Below are positions 9,052 to 20,013 of a DNA stretch of 64,000 nucleotides, one piece after another. The position numbers and the translations under genes are program-made. The stretch comes from Chloroflexota bacterium (GTDB lineage: Bacteria > Chloroflexota > Limnocylindria > QHBO01). The stretch is from positions 844,908-908,907 of the forward strand of contig JAILWI010000001.1 of the NCBI GenBank assembly GCA_025699005.1, read 5' to 3'. Every line of letters starts with the position of its first letter. The first letter of the stretch is position 1. The notes under the pieces are model-generated. The model was not told where the DNA came from. It did no database searches and saw nothing but the letters and a program-made list of their open reading frames with translations.

Positions 9052-10575
9052 TCACGGAAGCGTTGCGAGCACAGGCTGCCAGATTGTCTGCATGGCCGAT
9101 GCGTCGGCCGGCCCGAGCAGCATCGGTTCGGTGCCATCTGGCCTGACCATCCAGAGCTGTGCGCCGGGACCGTCGGCGGTGCCCATGACTGTGTAGAGGA
9201 CCCACTGGCCACTCGGCGACCATATTGCGCCACCGGTCCCGGCCTCGGCACGAGCAATGATCGTCCCACCCTGACCGGCGCCGTCGAGACGCACCAGACC
9301 GTCGGGCGTGGGCACCAGCATCGACGAGCCGTCGGGTGACCATTGAGGGACGCCCGTGACTGCGGCGCCGTCCAGGAGCACCTCCGGCTCGCCGCCAGCC
9401 GCAGGCACGACAAACGCCTGGGTCGGCTCCTCGCCGGAGAGGTCATAGCGGACGAAGCCGATGCTTGCACCGTCGGGCGACCAAGAGAAGGCTCCCTCGT
9501 ACGCGGGCCCGGTCAGCTTGCGCAGATTGCTGCCGTCCGCGTCGACCACGAAGATGGCACTTGGGATGTCGCCGTAGGCCGGTTCTCCGTCAGCACACTC
9601 GGCGCAGTCGCGACCGACGAAGGCGATTCGACTCCCGTCCGGCGACCACGCCAGCAGACCAGCGCCAACTGCGCTGCCGATCGTCCGGGCATCGGCACCT
9701 GCGACGCTGACAACGATGCCGTCGAGGCCGACCCACGCCAGGCGTCCGTCCGGGGACCATGCGGGGGCGTAGGCATCGACTGCCACCTCACGCCGATCGG
9801 TGCCGTCCGCATTCATCACCACCACCGACGTACCGGCGGTCGTGGCCACCTCGGCGGCGATGGTGCTCCCGTCCGGCGAGAAGCTCCAGCCCAGAATGTC
9901 GTCCGTCGCCACCGTGGCGAGGTCGGCGTCACCGAACGGCGTGACTCGCACGTGGACCGCCTCGTCCCCGCAGCCGACACATCGGAACGCGACCGCGCCA
10001 TCCTCCACCAGCCGCAGCCAGCCGTGATCCGATCCCGCAGCCACCCAACCGGTGAGCGAAGTCCCCGGCCCGATGCGAACCTCGTACCAGTCCATGCCGT
10101 CAGCCGTCTCGACGTTCCCCGATGTGCCCATCAGCTGGCCACGGCGCAGCGTGGCGACCACGTCGCCGGCACCCGAGGGCTCGCTTCGCAGGCGCAGCCC
10201 GTCGCCCTCGGCGAAGAGGATCCTGCCAGCCAGATTCGTCGGGGCTGCTGACTCCAGAGGCGTGGCCGCTGTGGTCGGCTGCGTGCTCGCCGAAGATGCG
10301 GGCTCGGGGCTCGCGACCATCGACGCGCTCGGCTCGGGAGAGGCGCTGGCGTCGACGACCAGCGGCAGTCGGACCAGCCCGGACCCGAACGCCGCGGCGG
10401 CGACGAGGGTCACCAGGAGCAGGGCCGCCGCGAGTAGCAGGAACGGTGACCGTCGCGGCTCGGCGGTGCGAGCCGTGAGGCTGAGACGCCCGAACAGTGC
10501 TTCGGCGAAGGCCGGATCCGGCTCCCGGTCAACCTCCAGTGCACGGAGCAGCCCCCGGATCTGGTCGTCATGCAT
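9052..10575 (-). CDS. Single-TM protein with SH3-like and WD40/TolB-type beta-propeller region; putative anti-sigma/sensor partner of the ECF sigma factor
   Basis: Start MHDDQIRGLLRALEVDREPDPAFAEALFGRL; TM FLLLAAALLLVTLVAAAAFGSGLV; GQLMGTSGNVETADGMDWYEVRIGPGTSLTGWVAAG (SH3-like); repeated WSPDG(S/R) blades. Overlaps the sigma gene by 8 nt. Confidence 0.8.
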   Translation of the reverse strand: MHDDQIRGLLRALEVDREPDPAFAEALFGRLSLTARTAEPRRSPFLLLAAALLLVTLVAAAAFGSGLVRLPLVVDASASPEPSASMVASPEPASSASTQPTTAATPLESAAPTNLAGRILFAEGDGLRLRSEPSGAGDVVATLRRGQLMGTSGNVETADGMDWYEVRIGPGTSLTGWVAAGSDHGWLRLVEDGAVAFRCVGCGDEAVHVRVTPFGDADLATVATDDILGWSFSPDGSTIAAEVATTAGTSVVVMNADGTDRREVAVDAYAPAWSPDGRLAWVGLDGIVVSVAGADARTIGSAVGAGLLAWSPDGSRIAFVGRDCAECADGEPAYGDIPSAIFVVDADGSNLRKLTGPAYEGAFSWSPDGASIGFVRYDLSGEEPTQAFVVPAAGGEPEVLLDGAAVTGVPQWSPDGSSMLVPTPDGLVRLDGAGQGGTIIARAEAGTGGAIWSPSGQWVLYTVMGTADGPGAQLWMVRPDGTEPMLLGPADASAMQTIWQPVLATLP

Positions 10576-11119
10576 CGGTCTGATCTCCGTAGGCGACCCG
10601 GAATGCCTCTCGGGCGCGAGCGAGCAGTGATTCGGTGGCCTTCTCGGTGCGACCGATCGCCGAGGCGACCTCGCGGACGGAGAGGCCATCGAGGTAACGG
10701 AACAGCAGCGCCAAGCGCTGGTCGGCCGGAAGCCGGCGTAGTGTGGCCTCGACCGCATTGCGCATCTCGACGCTCTGCCAGCGGGTGTCGACGCCGGTAC
10801 GGTGCGCGGTGATGAGCTGGTCGTGCCGACGCGTCTCGCGCGCATGGCGCCGGTAGTGGTCGATGAGCCGATTGCGCGCGATGGCGCACAGCCAGGTCAG
10901 CACGTCGGACCGTCCATCGAATCGGTCCCGATTGCGGAGCGCCGCGACGAAGGTCTGCTGGGTCAGCTCCTCTGCCAGCGCATCGTCGCCGGCGCAGCGT
11001 GCGGCCAGATAGCGATACACGCGAGGCAGCGTGGCGTCGTACCAGTCGCGAAAGCGTGCGTCATCCCGTACGACTCTGGCGAGGTCCCCTCGCGTCACCA
11101 TGGCCATGGGTTCGGTCAT
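10568..11119 (-). CDS. ECF-type RNA polymerase sigma-70 factor
   Basis: MTEPMAMVTRGDLARVVRDDARFRDWYDATLPRVYRYLAARCAGDDALAEELTQQTFVAAL...DVLTWLCAIARNRLIDHYRR...LRRLPADQRLALLFRYLDGLSVREVASAIGRTEKATESLLARAR. Confidence 0.92.
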   Translation of the reverse strand: MTEPMAMVTRGDLARVVRDDARFRDWYDATLPRVYRYLAARCAGDDALAEELTQQTFVAALRNRDRFDGRSDVLTWLCAIARNRLIDHYRRHARETRRHDQLITAHRTGVDTRWQSVEMRNAVEATLRRLPADQRLALLFRYLDGLSVREVASAIGRTEKATESLLARAREAFRVAYGDQTDA

Positions 11120-11172
11120 CTTGCACTCATCCAATGGCGGCCTGCATCGCCTCGTCCGCGATGCCTCACCCG

Positions 11173-11586
11173 TTAGACGTTCCGCCGGACCGAAATCCCT
11201 CGTTGGATGCCATGGAGGCGGGCAACCGCCATACGGATGCCCGCCGTCAGGCCGATCAGCGTGGGAACCGCGGCGAGCGCCTGAGCATCCAGGCTGGCCG
11301 TCGTCATCACGATCCACATCGCCACCGCCAGCGGAAGGAAGGCCGCCACGATGCCGGCCCACACGCTCAATCCCCGCCATCGTCCGGTGGCGCCGATCCA
11401 TGCGGCGGCCGCGAGCGAAAGCGTGCCGACCGCGATGCCGGCGAGCACAAGCGGCGCATCGAATCGCGAGCCCGCGGTGAGAGCTTCCCAGGTATGCCCG
11501 GCGGTGAGGAGCAACGCCCCACCCCCGACCACCGCGTACCACGCCCTCGCCAGGGCCAGGCTTCGCGATGGCCGGTCGTGGTCCAT
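11173..11586 (-). CDS. Small integral membrane protein, unknown function
   Basis: MDHDRPSRSLALARAWYAVVGGGALLLTAGHTWEALTAGSRFDAPLVLAGIAVGTLSLAAAAWIGATGRWRG...; about four TM helices; divergent from the TetR gene. Confidence 0.6.
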   Translation of the reverse strand: MDHDRPSRSLALARAWYAVVGGGALLLTAGHTWEALTAGSRFDAPLVLAGIAVGTLSLAAAAWIGATGRWRGLSVWAGIVAAFLPLAVAMWIVMTTASLDAQALAAVPTLIGLTAGIRMAVARLHGIQRGISVRRNV

Positions 11587-11650
11587 GGCCTTCACAGATG
11601 TGGCGCCGGGTACATGGCGCAGGTGCGCATCACATCGATCATGACGCGGA

Positions 11651-12456
11651 ATGGTAGCGCGGTCCCGATCCTCTTCAAGATCCAACACGATGACGGGACG
11701 AAGCCATCCGTTTAGCGTCCCATCTGGATCTGCGAGCCACGCAGAGGGGCGGGCTCTGGCGCCGACGCTGGGGACGTGCGCGGCCAGGGCCAGGCGGCGA
11801 GGGACGCTCAGCAGGGAGCGCGTGCTTGGCGCTGCGCTAGTCCTCGCTGATGAAGGCGGGCTCGAGTCAGTGACCATGAACGCCATCGGTCGGCGGTTGG
11901 GGGTGCAGGCGATGTCGCTATACCGGTACGTCGAGGACAAGGCGGACCTCCTCGATGGACTCGCCGTGCTCGTGATCTCCGAGGTCGAGATGCCGAGCAG
12001 CTCGGCCGACTGGAAGGCGGCGATGCGGCAGCGAGCGTTCTCGGCCCGCCGGGTCTTCGCGCGCCACCCCTGGGCGATCGCCTGGTCGAATCGCGGCCGC
12101 GACCGGGCGCCGCCACGCTGCGCCATCACGAGTGGGTGCTGGGCGTTCTGCTCGAGGCCGGCTTCCCGGTCACCGTGGCGGGACACGCCTACAGCCTCAT
12201 CGACAGCTACATCTACGGCTTTGCGCTTCAGGAGCCGAACGTGACCTATGACAGCCCCGCGGAGCAGGCGGAGGTCGGCCAGGCCGCCCTCCGGCAGCTG
12301 CCCCCCGACGAGTACCCGCACCTCGCACGGATGGCCAGGGAGTTCATCGAGGCGGGCACCGGGTACGGCGAAGCATTCGAGTTTGGGCTCGAGCTGATCC
12401 TCGACGGCATCGAGAAGGCCCGTGTCCAGGCGGCTCCGCGCGCGTCGGAGACGTGA
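11651..12456 (+). pseudogene. TetR family transcriptional regulator (TetR_C-like C-terminus), interrupted by a -1 frameshift near 12080
   Basis: N-part (frame of 11651): RGTLSRERVLGAALVLADEGGLESVTMNAIGRRLGVQAMSLYRYVEDKADLLDG...FARHPWAI; C-part (frame of 12136): LVESRPRPGAATLRHHEWVLGVLLEAGFPVTVAGHAYSLIDSYIYGFALQE. The halves join only by a frame change around 12079-12082. Confidence 0.8.
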
Positions 12457-12549
12457 CGCTCGCCGGTCTCCCTGTTGCAGGCTGATGCATTAACGTCAGT
12501 CGCATCAGGTCGGCATCCGGCGCCTGCCGCACATGAAGGAGGAAGCACC

Positions 12550-12822
12550 ATGGCGCAGCGCGAGGTCATCGTCGGTTCCCGCGTCGGTTTGCACGCCCGG
12601 CCTGCCGCCCTGTTCGTGAAGACGGTATCGGCGCAGCCGGTAAAGATGACGATCCGCAAGGGCGACGGCGCGCCGGTCGACGCTCGCAGCATTCTGCGGG
12701 TCCTGGCGCTCGGCGCGAAGCACGGCGACACCGTGGTGCTCGAGGCCGATGGCGAGGGAGCCGAGGAAGCCCTCGACGCCGTCGCGACGGTGGTCGCCGA
12801 AGACCACGACGATCCGGCCTGA
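12550..12822 (+). CDS. ptsH: HPr family phosphocarrier protein
   Basis: REVIVGSRVGLHARPAALFVKTV (active His) and VDARSILRVLALGAKHGD; strong SD AAGGAGGA upstream. Confidence 0.93.
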   Translation: MAQREVIVGSRVGLHARPAALFVKTVSAQPVKMTIRKGDGAPVDARSILRVLALGAKHGDTVVLEADGEGAEEALDAVATVVAEDHDDPA

Positions 12823-12829
12823 GGCCGAT

Positions 12830-14473
<1,644 letters not shown>

Positions 14474-14483
14474 GAGACGTCGC

Positions 14484-16406
14484 TCAACCGCCGAGGGCCC
14501 GGGCGACGACGACGGCCGCCGCCGCGGACCAGCCCTGCGGCCGGCAGGCGGCGGGGTAGGGGATCGCACGTGCCGACTCTTCCCGCGAGACGCCGGCGAA
14601 CAACTCGGGCAGGCGCCAATCGAACGAGGCGGCGGCGGCGAGGAGGCCCTCGGCCACGATGCGGGCTTCGTCGGCGAATCCGTCGGCGAGCATGCCGTCG
14701 ATGATCATCGCCGTGTCGTGCGGCCACACCGCACCGGCGTGATAGCGCATCGGCCAGTAGCCGGCGTTCGTGGTCGACAGGGTGCGGATGCCGAAGCCCG
14801 AGAACAGCGTTGGATCCATGAGTCGCTCGACCACGGCGCGCCGCTCATCGGCGTCGAGCATGCCCGTGCCCAGCAGGTGGCCCATGTTCGACGCGATGCC
14901 GTCGACGGCTCGTCCGCGCGCATCGAGTGCCACCGCAGGATACCGCGCTCCGGTGTCAGGGTCGCTGACCCAGAACGCGGCGCGGAACCGGTCCGCCATG
15001 GAGTCGCGCCAGGATCGCAGGTCGGCGGCCCCGGGACGGCCCAGCGCGTCGAGCATGTCGGCGGCGTGATGCGCGGCGCGGAACGCATAGCCCTGGACCT
15101 CGCAGAGGGCGATCGGCCCATCCGCCAACGATCCATCGGCCCAGCGCACGGCATCGCCCGAGTCCTTCCACCCCTGGTTCGCCAGGCCGTGCCCGGTCGG
15201 GTCGTGATAGGTGAGGAAGCCGCGAGGGTCGGCCGCCGCCGCTTCACGCATCCAGCCGACGGCCGCCTCGAGGTGCGGTGCGAGCGTGGCGACCTCGTCG
15301 ATCGGCATCCCGGCGCGCCACGCGTCGTGAAGGAGTGAGATCCACAGCGGCGTCGCATCGACGGTCCCGAAGTAGCGGGGCGGCAGGACGAGCCGCTTGC
15401 TGGCCCCCGCGTGCTCCGTCGCATCGCGCCGCAGCTCGTGAACGATCCTCCCTGGGGCCTCGGCGGTAGCGGTGTCGTGGGCTGTTCCCTGGAGGTGAGC
15501 CAGGGCGGCGAGCGTGCCACGGGCGATCGCCGGTGCCGCGGGCAGGAGCAGGCTCGCGGAGATGATGCTGTCGCGCCCGAAGAGCGTAAGGAACCATGGC
15601 GCGCCGGCGCCGATGAAGGGCGCCTCGGGCACCCCACGCAACGTGAGCTCGAGACCCTCGAGATCGTCGAATGCCTGACGCACAAGCCGGCCGAGGTCGT
15701 GCGCGCGACCGTTCGGGATGGGCACCTGCTCCGCCGCGGCGGCAACCGTTCGGCTGGTGGGCGCGGCGACGATCGCGCCGCTGTCGGCGGCCTGGAGCGA
15801 CCAGCTCCCCGTGTCCGACCCACCGGGCCCGGCGCTGAACCGCCAGGCGATCTCGAAGCCGGTGTCATCGTGGGATCGGGCGCCGTCGGCCGCGACGCGG
15901 ACCTGGACCCGATGATCCGTGGTGGACCAGCCGTCGCCCGCCATGACAACGGCCGGGACCTCCTCCCCGACGCCCGCCTTGATGATGTGCATCGGCGTTG
16001 CATCCGGCGCAATGCGCAACCTGAGCGTGGCGGCCACCGCGCGGCTCGACGCGTTGCGGAGGGTGATCGTTTCCGAGATGGCGTCGCCGGTCACGGCTCG
16101 CCTGCGGACGAGCAGCACTTCGGGATCGATCATGGAGCCGCCACGACGGAGCACCGAGCGCAGCTCCTGGTGCCGCGGCACGGCGTAATCGGTCGACAGG
16201 TGCGAGACCGACCACCCGTCGACCCGAAGCGTGAGCTCGCGGACGATGCGGGTGTCGCCGACGTAGACGCCTTGCACGCCCGCCCCGGCGCCGATCGACC
16301 CGTCCTGGGTGGTCCACGCCTGCATCGGCGCCGCCAGGAGGCACGCCAGGTCATGGAGGAACGGCTGCTCGGCGCTGTGGACGTGTTTCGGGGCGTCGTC
16401 GGCCAT
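14484..16406 (-). CDS. Glycogen debranching / amylo-alpha-1,6-glucosidase-like protein (GDE N-terminal and GH six-hairpin domains)
   Basis: MADDAPKHVHSAEQPFLHDLACLLAAPMQAWTTQDGSIGAGAGVQGVYVGDTRIVRELTLRVDG; APWFLTLFGRDSIISASLLLP; GLANQGWKDSGDAVRWADG; YHAGAVWPHDTAMI. Confidence 0.88.
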   Translation of the reverse strand: MADDAPKHVHSAEQPFLHDLACLLAAPMQAWTTQDGSIGAGAGVQGVYVGDTRIVRELTLRVDGWSVSHLSTDYAVPRHQELRSVLRRGGSMIDPEVLLVRRRAVTGDAISETITLRNASSRAVAATLRLRIAPDATPMHIIKAGVGEEVPAVVMAGDGWSTTDHRVQVRVAADGARSHDDTGFEIAWRFSAGPGGSDTGSWSLQAADSGAIVAAPTSRTVAAAAEQVPIPNGRAHDLGRLVRQAFDDLEGLELTLRGVPEAPFIGAGAPWFLTLFGRDSIISASLLLPAAPAIARGTLAALAHLQGTAHDTATAEAPGRIVHELRRDATEHAGASKRLVLPPRYFGTVDATPLWISLLHDAWRAGMPIDEVATLAPHLEAAVGWMREAAAADPRGFLTYHDPTGHGLANQGWKDSGDAVRWADGSLADGPIALCEVQGYAFRAAHHAADMLDALGRPGAADLRSWRDSMADRFRAAFWVSDPDTGARYPAVALDARGRAVDGIASNMGHLLGTGMLDADERRAVVERLMDPTLFSGFGIRTLSTTNAGYWPMRYHAGAVWPHDTAMIIDGMLADGFADEARIVAEGLLAAAASFDWRLPELFAGVSREESARAIPYPAACRPQGWSAAAAVVVARALGG

Positions 16407-16474
16407 CGATCTCCTCATGCTACGCCCGGCGGGGTTGACAACCGGCGCAACGCGATTCACGATGACGATACCGC

Positions 16475-16490
16475 ATTTGAACGTTCAAAT
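16475..16490. promoter_or_regulatory. LacI-family operator candidate, perfect 16-bp palindrome ATTTGAACGTTCAAAT
   Basis: Perfect inverted repeat with central CG between the divergent debranching enzyme and LacI genes. Confidence 0.8.
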
Positions 16491-16532
16491 CGACGGCGAA
16501 TATCTCCGGAAATCCGCAGGGAAGTGGAGAAG

Positions 16533-17612
16533 ATGGGCGCTCGGCGACCCACGCTGGAATCGCTGGCCACGGAGCTCGGCGTGTCCCGCCAGACGGTGTG
16601 GAACGTGCTGAATCGGCCGTCGGTGGTGGCCGAGCCGACCCGTGAGCGCGTCGCCGCCGCCGTCGATGCCGCGGGCTATGTCCCGTCCCGCGCCGGTCGC
16701 CAGCTGCGGACGCAGCGATCTCACGCCATCGGCATTCGTCTGATGCCGACCTTCGATGGCATCAACGGGCACATCCTTGATACCTTCGTCCACGAGCTCG
16801 CGGAGCATGCCCACCGTTCCGACTACCGGCTCGCGCTCTTCGCCGCCGCCAACGAGGCCGACGAGATCGCCACCTACGCCCGGATGCGGGCCGCGAACGA
16901 GATCGATGGCGTGGTCCTGACCTCCACGACCATCGACGACGAGCGCATCGCCTGGCTCCTCGAGAACGACGTCCCGTTCGTGTCCTTCGGCCGGCCGTGG
17001 CGTCGCGACGTGGATGCCTCGACCGCACCCCACGACTGGGTCGACGTCGACGGAGCCGCCGGGACCGAGGCGGTCACCCGCCGCCTGCTGGCGGACGGCC
17101 ACTCCCGAATCGGATACCTGTCGTGGCCGGCGCAGCCCGACGTCGGTGGCGACCGCCTCGCCGGCTGGCAGCGCGCCATGCGCGACGCCTCGGACGAGCG
17201 CGACCTCTCCACCCTCATCGCCGAGTGCTCGAATGACGTGACCGATGCGCGGCGTGCGGCCCGGCAGCTGCTTGACCGCGGAGTCACCGCGGTCGTGTGC
17301 GCGTCCGACACGCTCGCGCTCGGGGCTCGAGCCGCACTCGGCGCTCGAAGTGCTGATGCACGACGCGTCCCGATCGTCGGCTTCGACGACACCCCCGTTG
17401 CTCGCGCGCTGGGCATCAGCTCGGTCGCTCAGCCGATCGTTCGCGCGGCGCGCACCTCGGTCTCGCTCCTCGTGAGCCGGCTGGCCGAGGAACGGCCGCC
17501 CGAGCACGTCCTGCTTTCCCCGTCACCGGTGTTCCGCGACTCCGAGATCGCCACACCGTCGTTGTTCGAGAGCGTCGGAACCATCCAGGAGAAGGAGATC
17601 ACCAACCCATGA
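16533..17612 (+). CDS. LacI family transcriptional regulator
   Basis: MGARRPTLESLATELGVSRQTVWNVLNRPSVVAEPTRERVAAAVDAAGYVPSRAGRQLRT...; periplasmic-binding-like C-terminus. ATGA overlap with the SBP gene. Confidence 0.93.
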   Translation: MGARRPTLESLATELGVSRQTVWNVLNRPSVVAEPTRERVAAAVDAAGYVPSRAGRQLRTQRSHAIGIRLMPTFDGINGHILDTFVHELAEHAHRSDYRLALFAAANEADEIATYARMRAANEIDGVVLTSTTIDDERIAWLLENDVPFVSFGRPWRRDVDASTAPHDWVDVDGAAGTEAVTRRLLADGHSRIGYLSWPAQPDVGGDRLAGWQRAMRDASDERDLSTLIAECSNDVTDARRAARQLLDRGVTAVVCASDTLALGARAALGARSADARRVPIVGFDDTPVARALGISSVAQPIVRAARTSVSLLVSRLAEERPPEHVLLSPSPVFRDSEIATPSLFESVGTIQEKEITNP

Positions 17613-18895
17613 CTCACCGATTTCCGCGCGTGCCGGCCATTCTCGCCGCATCCGCGCTCCTGCTCGCCGCCTGTGGCAGCGGCTTCGAATCGGAGGCGCC
17701 CGGGTCGACGCCCCCCGGGTCCGCGGATCCCGGGTCGTCAACCGATGCCAGCACTCCGGCAGAGCCCGGTGCGGATCTGACGATTCTCATTGGCTCATCC
17801 GGCGACGCCGAGACGAACCTCGTGAATGACCTCGTCGCCGAATGGTCGGCTGAGTCCGGCGTGAATGCCGAGGTCGTGGTCGCCTCGGACCTCAACCAGC
17901 AGCTCTCCCAGGGCTTCAGCTCGAACAACCCGCCCGACCTGTTCTACCTGTCGACCGACCAGATGGCTGCGTATGCCGCCACCGACTCGCTCGAGCCGTA
18001 CGCCGAGTCGCTGTCGAACGCCGACGACTTTTACCCGAACCTGCGTGAGGCATTCACGTATGACGGCCAGTTCATGTGCGCGCCGAAGGACTTCTCGACC
18101 CTGGCGCTCATCATCAACGAAGACATGTGGACCGATGCTGGCCTGACCGAAGACGATATCCCGACGACCTGGGAGGAGCTCGCCTCGGTCGCCGAGCAGC
18201 TGACCACCGACGAGCGTGTCGGTCTTGCCTACGGTCCGGAGGTCCAGCGCATCGGCGTCTTTATGGCCGAGGCAGGCGGTGCGTTCATCGATGACGACGG
18301 CACGACGGCCGTGGTCGACTCGCCGGAGAATGCCGAGGCGCTCCAGTACGTGAAGGACCAAATGGCGGCTGGCTCGTTCAGCTACTCGTCAGACCTCGGC
18401 GCGGGCTGGGGTGGCGAGGCGTTCGGCAACGGGCTGGCGGCCATGGTGATCGAAGGCAACTGGATTGCCGGCGCGATGACGAACGATTTCCCGGACGTCA
18501 ACTACATCGTCGCCGAGCTGCCGGAGGGACCCGGCGGTAAGGGGACCATCCAGTACACGAACTGCTGGGGCATGGCGGCGCTCTCGGACAACATTCCGGG
18601 CGCGATCTCGCTCGTCGAGCACCTGACGAGCACCGAGTCCCAGCTGGCCGCGGCCGAGGCCTTCGGCGTGATGCCGTCGGTGGCATCGGCGGCGGAGGAG
18701 TGGAAGTCAGCGTTCCCGGAGTTCGCGGCGTTCATCGATGGTGCCGAGTACGCCATCAACCTCCCGTCGCAGCCGGGGACCGGCGACGTGATCGCCGACT
18801 TCAACTCCCAGCTCGAAACGCTGCCGGCCACCGAGCCGGAGACGATCCTGGCAAGCGTCCAGCAGAGCCTGCAGGCGGCGCTGGACGATCAGTAG
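17609..18895 (+). CDS. Sugar ABC transporter substrate-binding lipoprotein (family 1)
   Basis: Lipobox LLAACGSG; DLTILIGSSGDAETNLVNDLVAEWSAESGVNAEVVVASDLNQQLSQGFSSNNPPDLFYLSTDQ. Confidence 0.92.
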   Translation: MTHRFPRVPAILAASALLLAACGSGFESEAPGSTPPGSADPGSSTDASTPAEPGADLTILIGSSGDAETNLVNDLVAEWSAESGVNAEVVVASDLNQQLSQGFSSNNPPDLFYLSTDQMAAYAATDSLEPYAESLSNADDFYPNLREAFTYDGQFMCAPKDFSTLALIINEDMWTDAGLTEDDIPTTWEELASVAEQLTTDERVGLAYGPEVQRIGVFMAEAGGAFIDDDGTTAVVDSPENAEALQYVKDQMAAGSFSYSSDLGAGWGGEAFGNGLAAMVIEGNWIAGAMTNDFPDVNYIVAELPEGPGGKGTIQYTNCWGMAALSDNIPGAISLVEHLTSTESQLAAAEAFGVMPSVASAAEEWKSAFPEFAAFIDGAEYAINLPSQPGTGDVIADFNSQLETLPATEPETILASVQQSLQAALDDQ

Positions 18896-18907
18896 GCTTT
18901 CCTCCAC

Positions 18908-18939
18908 GGTCCGGGGTGTCGTCCGCGATGCCCCGGACC
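18908..18939 (+). terminator. GC-rich hairpin in the SBP-permease spacer (possible attenuator or 3'-stabilising stem)
   Basis: GGTCCGGGG-TGTCGTCCGCGATG-CCCCGGACC; perfect 9-bp stem. Confidence 0.6.
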
Positions 18940-18975
18940 CCGTCCACCTGACCCGATCCAGCGGTTGAGGGCGAG

Positions 18976-20013
18976 ATGATTGCCATGCGGCCACGCGGCT
19001 CGATCCACGGCAACCGCGCACTGGCGGGGTGGCTGTTCGTCGCTCCCGCCGCCATCATCGTTGGCCTCTTCGTGCTGGTCCCGGTCCTCATGGCCGCTTG
19101 GGTTAGCGTGTCGGATTGGTCGGGGATCGGCCCGCCCTTCGCCGAGGGCGTGAACTTCGTCGGTGCCGAGAACTACGCCGAGCTGCTCGGTGGCACCGGT
19201 CTGGCGACGCGGGACCTTGGCACCGCGCTCCGAAACAACCTCTTCTACGTGCTGCTCGTGGTGCCATTGCAGACGGCGATCGCGCTCGGGCTGGCGATTC
19301 TCGTCAACCGGCGCGTGATGCGCGCCCGTGGCTTCTTCCGCACGGCGTTCTACTTCCCGTCGGTCACCTCTTCGGTCGCCATCGTCGTGCTGTGGCTCTT
19401 CCTGTTCAGCGCCACCGGCCCGGTGAACAAGGTGCTGAGCTGGATCTGGATCGACGGACCGAACTGGTTCCAGGATCCGCGCGGCATCTTCCACATCGTG
19501 CTCGGCGCGTTCGGGATCACCGGCCAGGACAACCCGCTTGCCGCCGCCAACTTCCTGGGAATCAGCGGCTGGGAGTGGGTCGCCGGTCCGTCGGTCGCCA
19601 TGAGCGCGTTCATCCTCATGGCCGTCTTCACCACCTCGGGGACGTTCATGCTCCTGTTCATCGCCGCTCTCCAGCAGATCAATGCCGAGGTCGAGGAGGC
19701 AGCCATGACCGATGGCGCGAACGCCTGGCAGCGCTTCTGGTACGTCACGCTGCCGATGCTCAAGCCGATCGTCTTCACCGTGGTCACCCTGGGACTGATC
19801 GGCACGTGGCAGGTCTTCGACCAGATCTACGTGGGCACGCAGGGTGGCCCGGCGAAGACCACGCTCACCCCTGCCTACCTGTCCTTCAGTGCGGCCTTCA
19901 ACAACCATGACTGGCCGCGCGGCGCGGCGATTGCCTTCATCCTGTTCGCGATCATCGTCGTCCTCACGGTGCTGCAACGGCTCTGGATCGGCAGGACGGA
20001 GGTCGGACGGTGA
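18976..20013 (+). CDS. Sugar ABC transporter permease (MalF type)
   Basis: WLFVAPAAIIVGLFVLVPVLMAAWVSVSDW...; EAAMTDGANAWQRFWYVTLPMLKP (EAA motif). Confidence 0.92.
   Translation: MIAMRPRGSIHGNRALAGWLFVAPAAIIVGLFVLVPVLMAAWVSVSDWSGIGPPFAEGVNFVGAENYAELLGGTGLATRDLGTALRNNLFYVLLVVPLQTAIALGLAILVNRRVMRARGFFRTAFYFPSVTSSVAIVVLWLFLFSATGPVNKVLSWIWIDGPNWFQDPRGIFHIVLGAFGITGQDNPLAAANFLGISGWEWVAGPSVAMSAFILMAVFTTSGTFMLLFIAALQQINAEVEEAAMTDGANAWQRFWYVTLPMLKPIVFTVVTLGLIGTWQVFDQIYVGTQGGPAKTTLTPAYLSFSAAFNNHDWPRGAAIAFILFAIIVVLTVLQRLWIGRTEVGR

Noticed and set aside
15411-16532. N-terminal 374-residue extension of the LacI ORF
   Set aside because: The extension is antisense to the debranching enzyme; the regulator begins at the HTH (MGARRPTLESLATELGVSRQTV, 16533).
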